Assembly (NCBI RefSeq): GCF_013106755.1 | Contig: NZ_WHPF01000018.1 | Location: 1 to 64,000 of the forward strand | DNA length: 64,000 bases | Direction: 5' to 3' | Origin: Limnovirga soli | GTDB taxonomy: Bacteria > Bacteroidota > Bacteroidia > Chitinophagales > Chitinophagaceae | Shown here: piece after piece, positions 54,964-63,646 of the stretch | Position numbering within the stretch: the first letter of the stretch is position 1 | How the letters are laid out: each line of letters opens with the position of its first letter | Notes under the pieces: model-generated | Databases searched by the model: none | Told to the model about the DNA's origin: nothing | The model's input: the letters and a program-made list of their open reading frames with translations, nothing else | Position numbers and translations under genes: made by a program

Positions 54964-56208
54964 TCAGGATTTTAATGCATGGTCAATCCCAAAACTTTTA
55001 CCTGAATAGGCTTTAAGGCTGGTCCATTCAGTAAAAGGTTTAGTCCAAAAATCATCTGTTGCCGGAAGGCCTAATGGCAGAAATGCTACGCTGCAGAGGT
55101 ATAGGCTACCGGTTGAAATATAGGATTCTCCGATATCTGGCTGGTGGCCGCAAAAGCCAATGGATAACCAGCCATGCTCATCAAAAGTGCCGGGTGCTTC
55201 CATACTTCTTTTTATAAGTGCGGTAAGTGCAGAACGTATTTGCGGGGGTGGTAAACTGGCGGGTAACAAATGTTGTAATGCCAGCTGTGCCAATAATTGA
55301 AATGCTCCACAACGATAGGCAATAGACCTGCCAACAGGTGGGAAGGCCCCTTCGGGGGAAATGAGGCGTTCCATTATTTCGGCATAGCGTTGAGCACGTT
55401 TTGTGTACAAGGCCAGGGAATCTTTATAGGTAGGATTGGTTAGCTGCAATGTGGCAGAAATATCCAGCAACATAGGTTGTATTACAAAGCTGTTATAGTA
55501 ATCAAATGCCAGTTCGGCACCGTCGCCATAAACACCATCGCCTTTATACCATGTTTCATGTTTTGTTAGTGCATAATTTATAGGGTCGGCCTTATATTTG
55601 CCGGTGAATTGTAGCAAGGCGGTTTCTACCATTGCTGCAAATAATAGCCAGTTGTTTTGGGGTGGTGTTATGCTGCGGGTATTTTGTAAAGCTGCAACCA
55701 ATTGCTGTTGAGTAGTAGTGTCCAGATTGCCCCATAACTGGCGGGGCGCCCTTAGCAAGGCATGGGAGAGAAAAGCTGCATCCACCAATGGCTGGCCCTG
55801 CTGGGTAAAATTCATAAAATCGGGGGAGTTGGGGTTGACAGCATTTTTAATAGATGCTGTTGCCAGTGCGATGTATTTTTTTCTAAGTTGTCCTTCAGCA
55901 CTGCTGTCGGGTCCAAGCTCCAGCCAGGGAGCTAGTCCGGCCAGGGTTCTGCCTAGGGCTTCCAGGTAGGTAACCTGTTTACGGCCGGGGAGTGCATCTG
56001 CTTTTGCTTCTACCGGCATCTGGGTTTTTAGTTTGCCCTGACTAAGGGATGTTAATACCGGCAGGCTTATTTTAGTTAACATGTTTACCCAATAATCGCG
56101 GAGATTGGCAGTGTTATTTTCTACAGGATTTGCCATGGAGTAATTGAATGGCCATACACCTGCTGCACCAATGGCAGTGCCGGTTTTAAGAAATTTTCGC
56201 CTTTGCAT
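54964..56208 (-). CDS. DUF2264 domain protein with Tat-type signal
   Basis: A 414-residue protein. The N-terminus RRKFLKTGTAIGAAGVWPF has a twin-arginine signal, so it is probably exported folded. The rest is an alpha/alpha-barrel-like helical protein matching DUF2264: KQVTYLEALGRTLAGLAPWL near the start, QNNWLLFAAMVETALLQF and a KHETWYKGDGVYGDG segment with TWYKGDG in the middle, and GRSIAYRCGAFQLLAQLAL later. The family is associated with polysaccharide-utilisation loci, perhaps as a lyase or hydrolase, but activity is not known. Its position near a xylanase and a GH43-like protein fits plant glycan use. Confidence 0.88.
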   Translation of the reverse strand: MQRRKFLKTGTAIGAAGVWPFNYSMANPVENNTANLRDYWVNMLTKISLPVLTSLSQGKLKTQMPVEAKADALPGRKQVTYLEALGRTLAGLAPWLELGPDSSAEGQLRKKYIALATASIKNAVNPNSPDFMNFTQQGQPLVDAAFLSHALLRAPRQLWGNLDTTTQQQLVAALQNTRSITPPQNNWLLFAAMVETALLQFTGKYKADPINYALTKHETWYKGDGVYGDGAELAFDYYNSFVIQPMLLDISATLQLTNPTYKDSLALYTKRAQRYAEIMERLISPEGAFPPVGRSIAYRCGAFQLLAQLALQHLLPASLPPPQIRSALTALIKRSMEAPGTFDEHGWLSIGFCGHQPDIGESYISTGSLYLCSVAFLPLGLPATDDFWTKPFTEWTSLKAYSGKSFGIDHALKS

Positions 56209-56405
56209 GATAGCCTTTTTTGATAGAAAACAAAAATAGCGGGATTTGATGTGCTGAATGGTATTGATTGCTACAAAAGCTTATCAAATTTGAATTGGTG
56301 TATTAGGGTGGATGATTTGTTGGTGCAAATTGATAAAACAGTATTGTATAGCCGATAAATAGGTGCGGTTAAATTATCTTAGTAATGCAATGTAAATAGG
56401 TAATT

Positions 56406-57038
56406 ATGGATCGTTATCAGCAAACATGGAATACCTGGAATAAATTGGCCAAACTATATGAGGACAAGTTTATGGATATAGACTTGTACAACCAGACCTA
56501 TGATATGTTTTGCCAATACATTACGCAAACGAATTCCGGTATTTTAGAGATTGGTTGCGGCCCCGGAAACATTACCAGGTATTTACTTGGTAAGCGGCCG
56601 GATTTTGACATAACTGCCATTGATGTAGCACCTAATATGGTTGAGCTGGCCAGCCGCAATAACCCCACCGTTAATTGCATGGTAATGGATTGCCGGAATA
56701 TTGATACCATTGCCAATAATTTTAATGGGATTGTTTGCGGGTTTTGTTTGCCCTATCTGAACAAACAAGATGGTAGTAAACTGATAAAGGATTGCAGTAA
56801 TTTACTTAACAAGGGTGGATACTTATATTTTAGTACTATCGAAGGGGATTATAGTGCATCGGGTTATCAAACAGCCAGCACCGGCGACCAGACTTTTGTT
56901 TATTACTATGATGAAACTTTTTTAAGAAAAGTGCTAATTGAAAACAGATTTGATTTGTTGCAACTAATTAAGATTAACTACCCAAAAATTGCAGGAAAAA
57001 GCGAAGTGCATTTGGTATTGATTGCCCGTAAAAAATAA
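56406..57038 (+). CDS. Class I SAM-dependent methyltransferase
   Basis: A 210-residue cytosolic protein. The SAM-binding motif is GILEIGCGPGNITRYLL (~45-60), followed by FDITAIDVAPNMVELASRN (acidic end of strand 2), MVMDCRNID (motif II) and FNGIVCGFCLPYLNKQDGSK (post II). Its order is that of the Methyltransf_25/11 type. The substrate cannot be predicted. The following minus-strand region carries an element and rbfA, so it seems to be a single-gene unit. Confidence 0.9.
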   Translation: MDRYQQTWNTWNKLAKLYEDKFMDIDLYNQTYDMFCQYITQTNSGILEIGCGPGNITRYLLGKRPDFDITAIDVAPNMVELASRNNPTVNCMVMDCRNIDTIANNFNGIVCGFCLPYLNKQDGSKLIKDCSNLLNKGGYLYFSTIEGDYSASGYQTASTGDQTFVYYYDETFLRKVLIENRFDLLQLIKINYPKIAGKSEVHLVLIARKK

Positions 57039-57094
57039 CCTTTAATAATTGCATGGGTTGTAAAGGTTGACAATACAATAAATGAATTTCTATC

Positions 57095-57175
57095 AGATGC
57101 TGCATATTCGACCGCACAAGTGTGCGACGCAAGCGGTGATGCCACCTGTTTTGTTGCCCGGCCAATAAATAATAG
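57095..57175 (-). repeat. 3'-end repeat element
   Basis: GATGCTGCATATTCG, CACAAGTGTGCGACGCAAGC and GCCCGGCCAAT occur in order. It faces the stop codon of rbfA (57206) in its sense orientation. Confidence 0.74.
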
Positions 57176-57205
57176 ATTACCTGAAAATGTAAATAAACAG
57201 CTTGT

Positions 57206-57577
57206 TTAGGTAGTGCCTGGTGTTTTGCCGCTTTTTATTTGTTCGAAAAGTGCTTCCATTTTAAATACATGGTCCAGCGTATCGTCCAGATAAAAGGTTA
57301 ATACAGGTATGCGGCGCAGTTGGTTTTTAACCCTATCTGCCAGTTCTCTTTTTATTTCCCATGACTTACCGTCAATTTTTTTCATGGCTGCATCTATGTC
57401 ATCCACTTTAAAGAAGCTGAGGTATATTCTAGCTTCCAGCAGGTCGGGGGTTATTTTAACATTTGAAATAGAAACCATTCCACCATTAATCATATTCAGG
57501 GAAAGGCGCCTGAATATATCATTCATTTGCTCCTGAATTACGCTTGCCACTTGTTTCTGACGTTTTCCTTCTGTCAT
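57206..57577 (-). CDS. rbfA: Ribosome-binding factor A
   Basis: A 123-residue KH-fold protein needed for 30S maturation and 16S rRNA 5'-end processing. It has the expected start (KRQKQVASVIQEQMNDIFRR), the central ISNVKITPDLLEARIYLSFF strand pair, and RRIPVLTFYLDDTLDHVFKME with the family (P-L-x-F-x-x-D) motif. It is divergent from the ABC transporter with 87 bp between them. It is outside the usual infB/truB cluster. Confidence 0.94.
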   Translation of the reverse strand: MTEGKRQKQVASVIQEQMNDIFRRLSLNMINGGMVSISNVKITPDLLEARIYLSFFKVDDIDAAMKKIDGKSWEIKRELADRVKNQLRRIPVLTFYLDDTLDHVFKMEALFEQIKSGKTPGTT

Positions 57578-57586
57578 ATTTGTACC

Positions 57587-57601
57587 TTTACAGGCTGTAA
57601 A
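57587..57601. promoter_or_regulatory. Perfect palindrome between rbfA and the ABC transporter
   Basis: TTTACAG-G-CTGTAAA, with 7-bp arms and one central base. It is 9 bp upstream of the rbfA start and ~64 bp upstream of the transporter start, so it could be an operator, or a hairpin in either leader. Confidence 0.35.
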
Positions 57602-57664
57602 ATTAGCATGATTGCGGTTAGCAGCACCAATTTTGTTGTGATACCGCTTAATTTTAGATAGTTT

Positions 57665-59491
57665 ATGAAGAAATATGCCCGCATTTTCAGGTACCTGAAG
57701 GAGTATAAGCGTAAAATTATCCTGTACTTTATTTTCATTTTATTCTCTGTGCTTTTCTCCATTATATCAGTGGGTATGCTAATGCCTTTCTTAGACCTGA
57801 TTTTTAAGGGGTCGGGAGAAACCTCTAACCTGGTTTTAAATAATGGCAATCCGGTATTGCAATATATCAGGGAATACCTGCTGGGCATAATAAACAGCTC
57901 CTCTACTCCCGAAACAGGGAAGATTAAGGCTTTGGCCTATATCTGTGTAATTATTATGTTATCCATATTTTTTAAAAACCTGTTTCTATATCTTTCTTAT
58001 TATATTCTGAACCCCATTAAAAATGCAGTAGCCAATACCATTAGGGCCGAGATTTATGATAAAATTCTGCAATTGCCTATTGGCTATTTTACTGAGAAAA
58101 GAAAGGGCGACTTAATGAGCCGTGTTACCAACGATCTTGGCGAGGTAGAAACATCCGTAGTAGGTACGCTGGAAGGTTGGGTAAGAGACCCGTTAACCAT
58201 AGTGATTAATCTGGTTACATTACTGGTACTAAGTGTGCAGTTAACCATTTTTGTGTTGTTGCTAATACCGGTAATGGGTTTTATTATTGGCCGCATTACC
58301 CGGTCGCTTAAAAAGCAATCGTTGGAAGTGGCGGAGAAATATGGCGAATCGGTTTCTATACTGGATGAAACCCTGGGTGGATTGCGGGTGATAAAAGCAT
58401 TTAACGTAGAAAATATTCTGAGAGGCAAATTTTTTAATATCAATAACTCATTGCTGATTGCCAAAAATAAAATTGGCTATCGCAGGGATATGGCTTCGCC
58501 CATGAGTGAGTTTTTAGGAGTATCTATTTTTTGTGGCATTTTGTATTTTGGTGGAATACTGGTGTTAGATAACCATATAATGGAAGCTTCGGCTTTTATT
58601 ACCTACCTGGCTTTGTTCTACAATATTATTAACCCGGCAAAAACACTTTCTACCTCTTTTTCCAATATGCAAAAAGGTACGGCTGCCATTGCACGTATTG
58701 AGGAAGTTTTAAACGCACCGGTTACCGTACACGATAACCCCAATGGTAAAAGTGTAAATAGTTTTAATCATTCCATCGAATTTAAAAATGTTGGTTTTGC
58801 CTACGATGATTTTGTAATTCTAAAAAACATAAACCTTACTGTTGGTAAGGGCAAAACAGTGGCGTTGGTAGGCAGCAGTGGCGCCGGTAAAAGTACTCTG
58901 GCCGATCTAGTACCACGTTTTCATGATGTAAGCAGCGGCGAATTATTAATTGATGGGGTGAATATTAAAGATTACTCTCTTAGGCAGCTACGCGAATTAA
59001 TGGGCATAGTTACCCAGGAGCCTATTTTGTTTAATGATACCATTGCCAATAATATTGCTTTGGGTAAAGAAAATGCTACCGAAAAAGAAATTGCCGATGC
59101 TGCCCGTATTGCCAATGCGCATAGTTTTATTATTAACAAAGAAGATAGTTACCAAACCAATATTGGCGACAGGGGCAGTAAATTAAGCGGAGGAGAAAGA
59201 CAGCGTTTAACCATTGCCAGGGCTGTATTAAAAAACCCACCCATTTTAATTTTAGATGAAGCTACTTCATCGCTGGATACGGAGAGTGAGCGACTGGTGC
59301 AGGATGCCATTAACCATTTAATGCAGGACAGAACCTCTATTGTAATTGCCCACCGCCTTAGTACCGTGCGCCATGCCGATGAAATTATTGTATTACAAAA
59401 AGGCGAAATAGCCGAACGTGGTACACACGATGAACTGATTGCCAAAGGCGGTATTTATAACCGTTTGGTAGAACTGCAGGAGGTGAAATAA
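57665..59491 (+). CDS. MsbA-like ABC transporter (fused permease and ATPase)
   Basis: A 608-residue half-transporter: six membrane helices in the first ~330 residues (including LMPFLDLIFKGSG and FLYLSYYILNP) with the coupling-type loops, then the ATPase with Walker A (GSSGAGKSTLADL), Q-loop (GIVTQEPILF), signature (KLSGGERQRLTIARA), Walker B (PILILDEATSSLD) and switch His (IVIAHRLSTV). It works as a homodimer. Lipid A-core or another amphipathic molecule is the usual substrate in this branch. It is divergent from rbfA and has an intrinsic terminator ~145 bp after the stop codon. Confidence 0.94.
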   Translation: MKKYARIFRYLKEYKRKIILYFIFILFSVLFSIISVGMLMPFLDLIFKGSGETSNLVLNNGNPVLQYIREYLLGIINSSSTPETGKIKALAYICVIIMLSIFFKNLFLYLSYYILNPIKNAVANTIRAEIYDKILQLPIGYFTEKRKGDLMSRVTNDLGEVETSVVGTLEGWVRDPLTIVINLVTLLVLSVQLTIFVLLLIPVMGFIIGRITRSLKKQSLEVAEKYGESVSILDETLGGLRVIKAFNVENILRGKFFNINNSLLIAKNKIGYRRDMASPMSEFLGVSIFCGILYFGGILVLDNHIMEASAFITYLALFYNIINPAKTLSTSFSNMQKGTAAIARIEEVLNAPVTVHDNPNGKSVNSFNHSIEFKNVGFAYDDFVILKNINLTVGKGKTVALVGSSGAGKSTLADLVPRFHDVSSGELLIDGVNIKDYSLRQLRELMGIVTQEPILFNDTIANNIALGKENATEKEIADAARIANAHSFIINKEDSYQTNIGDRGSKLSGGERQRLTIARAVLKNPPILILDEATSSLDTESERLVQDAINHLMQDRTSIVIAHRLSTVRHADEIIVLQKGEIAERGTHDELIAKGGIYNRLVELQEVK

Positions 59492-59636
59492 ACAGCATGA
59501 CGGTGGTTACCTGAATATGATTTATATAGACCAGTTGTAATATGTTGGTAAAAAAGTGGTAGTTAAAACGGGGAAACTCGGTAATTTATATTACATTCAT
59601 TCAGCATAAAAATACTTTGGTCAGCCTCTCATACAT

Positions 59637-59669
59637 TGCCGTTGGTGAAATAGCCACGGCATTTTTTTT
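59637..59669 (+). terminator. Intrinsic terminator after the ABC transporter
   Basis: TGCCGTTGG and GCCACGGCA arms (one bulged base) around a GAAATA-type loop, followed by seven T. It is 146 bp after the stop codon. Confidence 0.7.
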
Positions 59670-59860
59670 ATGAGCCCGGCTACAATACCAATTTCGGCTT
59701 TACTTGCGTCGCACACTTATGCGGCAACAAATAGGGCAGCAGCAACAGCCGGAAAGTGTTGATTAAACTTACATACCTGCTGCATAACAGCTAACAGTAC
59801 AAGAGTGCGACGCAAGAAAAGCTGCATGATAACCTGCTGTTGGGTTAATAATTTTTCTAT
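59665..59860. repeat. Pair of facing 3'-end repeat elements between convergent genes
   Basis: At 59695-59720 there is GGCTTTACTTGCGTCGCACA in plus orientation, followed by GGGCAGCAGCAACA. At 59800-59822 there is AAGAGTGCGACGCAAGAAAA in the opposite orientation, followed by GGGTTAAT. Each is oriented for the nearer convergent gene, the transporter on the left and the M4 peptidase on the right, repeating the arrangement at 17.7-17.9 kb. Confidence 0.76.
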
Positions 59861-59872
59861 AACTGCATACAT

Positions 59873-59905
59873 AAAAAAAGCCCTTCAACATGAAGGGCTT
59901 TTTTG
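59873..59905 (-). terminator. Intrinsic terminator after the M4 peptidase
   Basis: Arms AAAAAAGCCCTTCA and TGAAGGGCTTTTTT with an ACA loop, a perfect 14-bp stem 19 bp from the stop codon. It is flanked by A and T runs and can work in both directions. Confidence 0.9.
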
Positions 59906-59923
59906 AAAGCATTTGAGGTTATT

Positions 59924-61840
59924 TTATTTTAATACCACAAATTTTAAACGGCCTGCCAAAGCGCCATTATGTTCTATGGTTATATAATAATCACCGGTAG
60001 TAAGCTGTGCAGTTTTTGATAATGTATAGGATTGATTACCAGCCAGTCTGTTACCCAGCGCATAAGTTTGCTGTACATTGCCTGAGCGATCGAACACTTT
60101 AAGTGTGATATTACCAGCTTCTTTTAAAGTAAATTTCACTGTAGAAGTTGTACCGTTAACTGGGTTAGGATACATGGTAATATTTTGTGCCAGCTCAGTT
60201 GGATTGCTACCTGCAAATGCGGCTGTGCCAATACCTACGGCATAAAACGCATTTTTAACCTGCGCAACTTCGTTTGAAGCGGCACCATATAAATCTGTAG
60301 CAGCACTAATGGCAGCAGTACGCCATGCGGCATAGTTAGATGTTGGCACCAGATAAACTGTTTGAGAACGGTAAATAATCTGGTCTGCTTTTGAAAGGCC
60401 CAAACCTGAAACTGTAAAGCTATTGCCAAGATCGTTTGTTCCGCTACCACCATCCACCAACAGGTAGAACATATAGTTTCCTACGCCGCTTAATATATGT
60501 ACATCAGCATTTGATTTCCAAAATGTACCACCATAGGTATCTGGTTGGCTATAGGCATTAGGGTTACTCATATCGCGAATAAACCATGCCATATCGTTAC
60601 TCAGGCGCCAGTCTTTATCAGCTGGTTTAGCCCAGAATTGAACAGATTTACCCATGATATCGCTAAGGCTTTCGTTCATACCTCCGGATTCGCCGCTGTA
60701 AACCAGGTTACAGGTATATTGTGTAACACCATGTGTTAACTCGTGGCCGGTAACATCAATACCGGTAACGCCTTTTTGTGAACCACCAGAGCGTATGCCA
60801 TAATTCATAGCATTACCATCCCAGCTGGCATTATCCTTATATAAAAACCCTTTTTTATTTACGTTGCTGTATAAAGCAATACCATTGTTATCAAGTGAAT
60901 TACGGTTGAAATTTACTTTGTAATAATCGTAGGTCATTTCAACACCATAATGTGCATCCAATCCATTTTGATCGGGTAAGGCTAATGTGGTCCAGTTGGC
61001 AGAAGTATTGGTAAAGTCAACCTGTCCTTTGGCTTTGCGGGTAATAATACCATTACCACGGGTATAATCCCTTAACCTAAAGGCATTCACGCCTGTTTGA
61101 TCGGAATGGATGGTTTGATTGCCGCTATACACCGTAGTGGCGGTACCTACTGCATCAGTAGTTTGCAGAATATCTTTATGGCCCAAAATAGTACCAGAAG
61201 CTGCATCTACAAAATAATAGGCGCGGCTGGTAAAGGGTTCCTGTGCGTATATATCTACTTTATATGCCAGATGAAGAGCAGATGGGTTTAAATCGTTACC
61301 TGCATTATACCATACTTTAGTTGCTTTAGGAAAATAACTGGCATCTGCTTTACCTGTTTGTTCTTTAATACTGTTTTCCATATCGGCATCCTGCCATGCA
61401 TAGCTGGAAGCACCAACATGTGTAATGGCTTTTTGAACTGCATCTTTATCTGCAATTGCAGCAGTTGAAAGACTTGCTGCTAAAGATGGAGCGAAATCAG
61501 TAATCAAGGCTGCACTTGCTGAAACGAGTTTGCCATCCTTAACATGGGCGATAAGCATGGTGCTTTCAATGCGTATACCACCATAGGTTTGATAAAAACG
61601 GTAATGTGTAACACCCAGGTTATCTTTTTCTGTTGAATACAAAACCAGATCAGATTTGGGGTCTACACCCAAAATAGCTTTAGCGGTTTTAGGGTTAAAA
61701 GCTACCTGATCTTTAGCACTAAATGCTGTGAATTGTTTAGCAACACCTTTTTCTCCTTTCATTAATGGAAGCAAACCTTTTTGCGCATCTGCTGCTGAGA
61801 AGCAGGCCAAAAAAGCCAATGCGAGTAACTGTTTTTTCAT
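59924..61840 (-). CDS. Secreted M4 (thermolysin-like) metallopeptidase with T9SS sorting domain
   Basis: A 638-residue preproenzyme. The signal peptide ends at SAADAQ. An FTP/PepSY-type propeptide follows (KSDLVLYSTEKDNLGVTHYR). The catalytic domain has the zinc site HELTHGVTQYTC with the third ligand Glu in GGMNESLSDIMG, and the substrate-binding Ala/Ser segment (NMAWFIRDMSNPN-type) after it. The last ~85 residues (ITMYPNPVNGTTSTVKFTLK ... GDYYITIEHNG) are a type A T9SS domain. It is exported to the cell surface or released, probably for nutrition. It has a terminator at its 3' end and no partner genes. Confidence 0.95.
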   Translation of the reverse strand: MKKQLLALAFLACFSAADAQKGLLPLMKGEKGVAKQFTAFSAKDQVAFNPKTAKAILGVDPKSDLVLYSTEKDNLGVTHYRFYQTYGGIRIESTMLIAHVKDGKLVSASAALITDFAPSLAASLSTAAIADKDAVQKAITHVGASSYAWQDADMENSIKEQTGKADASYFPKATKVWYNAGNDLNPSALHLAYKVDIYAQEPFTSRAYYFVDAASGTILGHKDILQTTDAVGTATTVYSGNQTIHSDQTGVNAFRLRDYTRGNGIITRKAKGQVDFTNTSANWTTLALPDQNGLDAHYGVEMTYDYYKVNFNRNSLDNNGIALYSNVNKKGFLYKDNASWDGNAMNYGIRSGGSQKGVTGIDVTGHELTHGVTQYTCNLVYSGESGGMNESLSDIMGKSVQFWAKPADKDWRLSNDMAWFIRDMSNPNAYSQPDTYGGTFWKSNADVHILSGVGNYMFYLLVDGGSGTNDLGNSFTVSGLGLSKADQIIYRSQTVYLVPTSNYAAWRTAAISAATDLYGAASNEVAQVKNAFYAVGIGTAAFAGSNPTELAQNITMYPNPVNGTTSTVKFTLKEAGNITLKVFDRSGNVQQTYALGNRLAGNQSYTLSKTAQLTTGDYYITIEHNGALAGRLKFVVLK

Positions 61841-62212
61841 GTTGTGTATTTATAAAATTTAAAAAGCCAATTAATGTATCTGCTTTAAAAAGCTGGTGTT
61901 ATTCTTATTGTACAAATTCATTTTTGTATGCTATTATACCACCACTTTTTTCTAAGCAGGGATTAAATGTAAGAAAGTTTACCTCATGTAAAACTGCCGT
62001 TTAACAAATAAAAAAATGCCAAAAAAATCAAAGTGTTGACTAAGTATATAAAATTTAGAAAAACCAGCAGATGATTTTAAAACTTATAGGGTAGATGAGT
62101 TTTTTTTGCGTTATGTTGAAATTGCCAGACCAAAATATGCTGCTTTGTTGCAGAAATTAAATTGCTGCAGATGTGTATGGCTATTTTTTTTAAGATAAAA
62201 ATAATTAAGTGC
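61841..62212. other. Gene-free stretch upstream of the M4 peptidase
   Basis: AT-rich DNA of 372 bp. The left part must contain the M4 peptidase promoter. No element of the 3'-end repeat family is present, and no coding frame is convincing; the frame at 62077-62295 overlaps the end of the acyltransferase gene. Confidence 0.6.
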
Positions 62213-63334
62213 TTAGATTCCCCTGCCACCTGTAAGAAATGAATAGGTATTTGGAAATATTTTTCTAAGCAGATATCCAATACCAATACATACACCTATT
62301 ATGGCCATCGGCAAAATAATGAAACTTAACATGCGGGCTGTGTTATAATCTTTAAATAAATCAAGACAAGGATTAATGGCCAGCGCTACCCATGGGGCAT
62401 GTAAGGCATATATGATAAATGAAAAACTGGATAGCCAAATAAACCAATGGTGGCGCATGCTCCAGCTTACTAATGTATTTCCACCAAACCATGCGGTTAC
62501 CAGGCCAGATACAATTACCATTTTATGCAAAATGGTTAACAGGAAGTAAATACTATTGCCAACATACATTTCTCCATTAAATGCCAGCCATGTTTTGATT
62601 ATCGAAAGCAAGACAAATACAAGCCCCCATATTTTAGGTGAGAGCCACTTGCCGGGAGTTTCGATATTGAAACTATTTTTTTGCAACCAAATTCCTAAAG
62701 AAAAAAACAGCAGCCCTTCACCTTCAAAAAACACCATGCCAAAAGTGCCCAGCCATAAAAGTATGGCGATGCTAAAAAAAATATATGAAGCCCTTTTGTT
62801 TGTCACCCACCTTTTTAAAAATGGATAGGCAAGGTTGTATATAAACAATACCCTCAAAAACCATAACTGGTAAGGCACAGGTGCAAATAACCAGCGGGCT
62901 GTTACTTCGTACCAGGTATAATCGTGCAACAGCAATCGTGTGTTATCAATCTGTAGTAAGTGAGAATTGGCAATCAGTTCTTTGCAGTAGCTATTATTTT
63001 CTGCAAGATAAACCATCAGTATGCCGATGGCACTCCAGGTTAGGTAAGGCAACAAAATGGTTTTTACTCTTTTTTTGATGGTGTCTTTGTATGGCCTGTA
63101 ATCATGCAATGCAAAAAGATAGCCTGAAATAACAAATAACATGGGTATACGAAAACGGAAAAGGCCATTAGCCAGAAAATATTGTGTAAAGCTGGTAAAA
63201 GTTACATTTTCATGGGGTAATGTCCAGGGTTGCAGATAACGCTCCTGCAAATTGTAGCCGTGTACAAATACCAATAACACCATAGAAATAAATGACCAGA
63301 ATTTGAATTTGCTGCTGGTAAATGTGCTAACCAT
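62213..63334 (-). CDS. Acyltransferase family 3 membrane protein
   Basis: A 373-residue protein with about ten membrane helices. The family features are SFISMVLLVFVHGYNLQERY (the helix with the conserved His in VFVHGYN), RFRIPMLFVISGYLFAL (conserved Arg and SGY), and KTILLPYLTWSAIGIL. It moves acyl groups from CoA or another donor to surface sugars or lipids in the membrane. The strand's next features are repeats; it has no obvious operon partner. Confidence 0.9.
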   Translation of the reverse strand: MVSTFTSSKFKFWSFISMVLLVFVHGYNLQERYLQPWTLPHENVTFTSFTQYFLANGLFRFRIPMLFVISGYLFALHDYRPYKDTIKKRVKTILLPYLTWSAIGILMVYLAENNSYCKELIANSHLLQIDNTRLLLHDYTWYEVTARWLFAPVPYQLWFLRVLFIYNLAYPFLKRWVTNKRASYIFFSIAILLWLGTFGMVFFEGEGLLFFSLGIWLQKNSFNIETPGKWLSPKIWGLVFVLLSIIKTWLAFNGEMYVGNSIYFLLTILHKMVIVSGLVTAWFGGNTLVSWSMRHHWFIWLSSFSFIIYALHAPWVALAINPCLDLFKDYNTARMLSFIILPMAIIGVCIGIGYLLRKIFPNTYSFLTGGRGI

Positions 63335-63646
63335 GGCATATTAATTAATACCGCAACAATAAATAAAAATGCAGCATAAAAATGCCATTTATGGTAGACC
63401 TGTTAAATTGCCTTGTAAGCGGCGTTTAACGGTTATTGGCGTTGGTAAATAATTCATTTATTTGGGCACATGAATTAGGAAGATGTTTTGTGGTTTTCTA
63501 GTTTTTGCTGCGCATAGTATTTAGCCGTACAAGCGTGCGACGCAAGTAAAGCCTCATGATTAGGTATTGCCGGGCCAATACTGTTTTATATGTACTTTAG
63601 TAGAAAGTTGGCAGTTACCTGTCTGTTTACATTGAAATGCATTGCT
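63335..63646. repeat. Divergent region with one 3'-end repeat element
   Basis: A 312-bp region between two divergent starts. An element lies at about 63505-63585: TTTTTGCTGCGC, GTACAAGCGTGCGACGCAAG, TAAAGCC and TTGCCGGGCCAAT. Its core (63535-63544) is not 3' of any gene, an exception to the usual placement. Confidence 0.65.
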
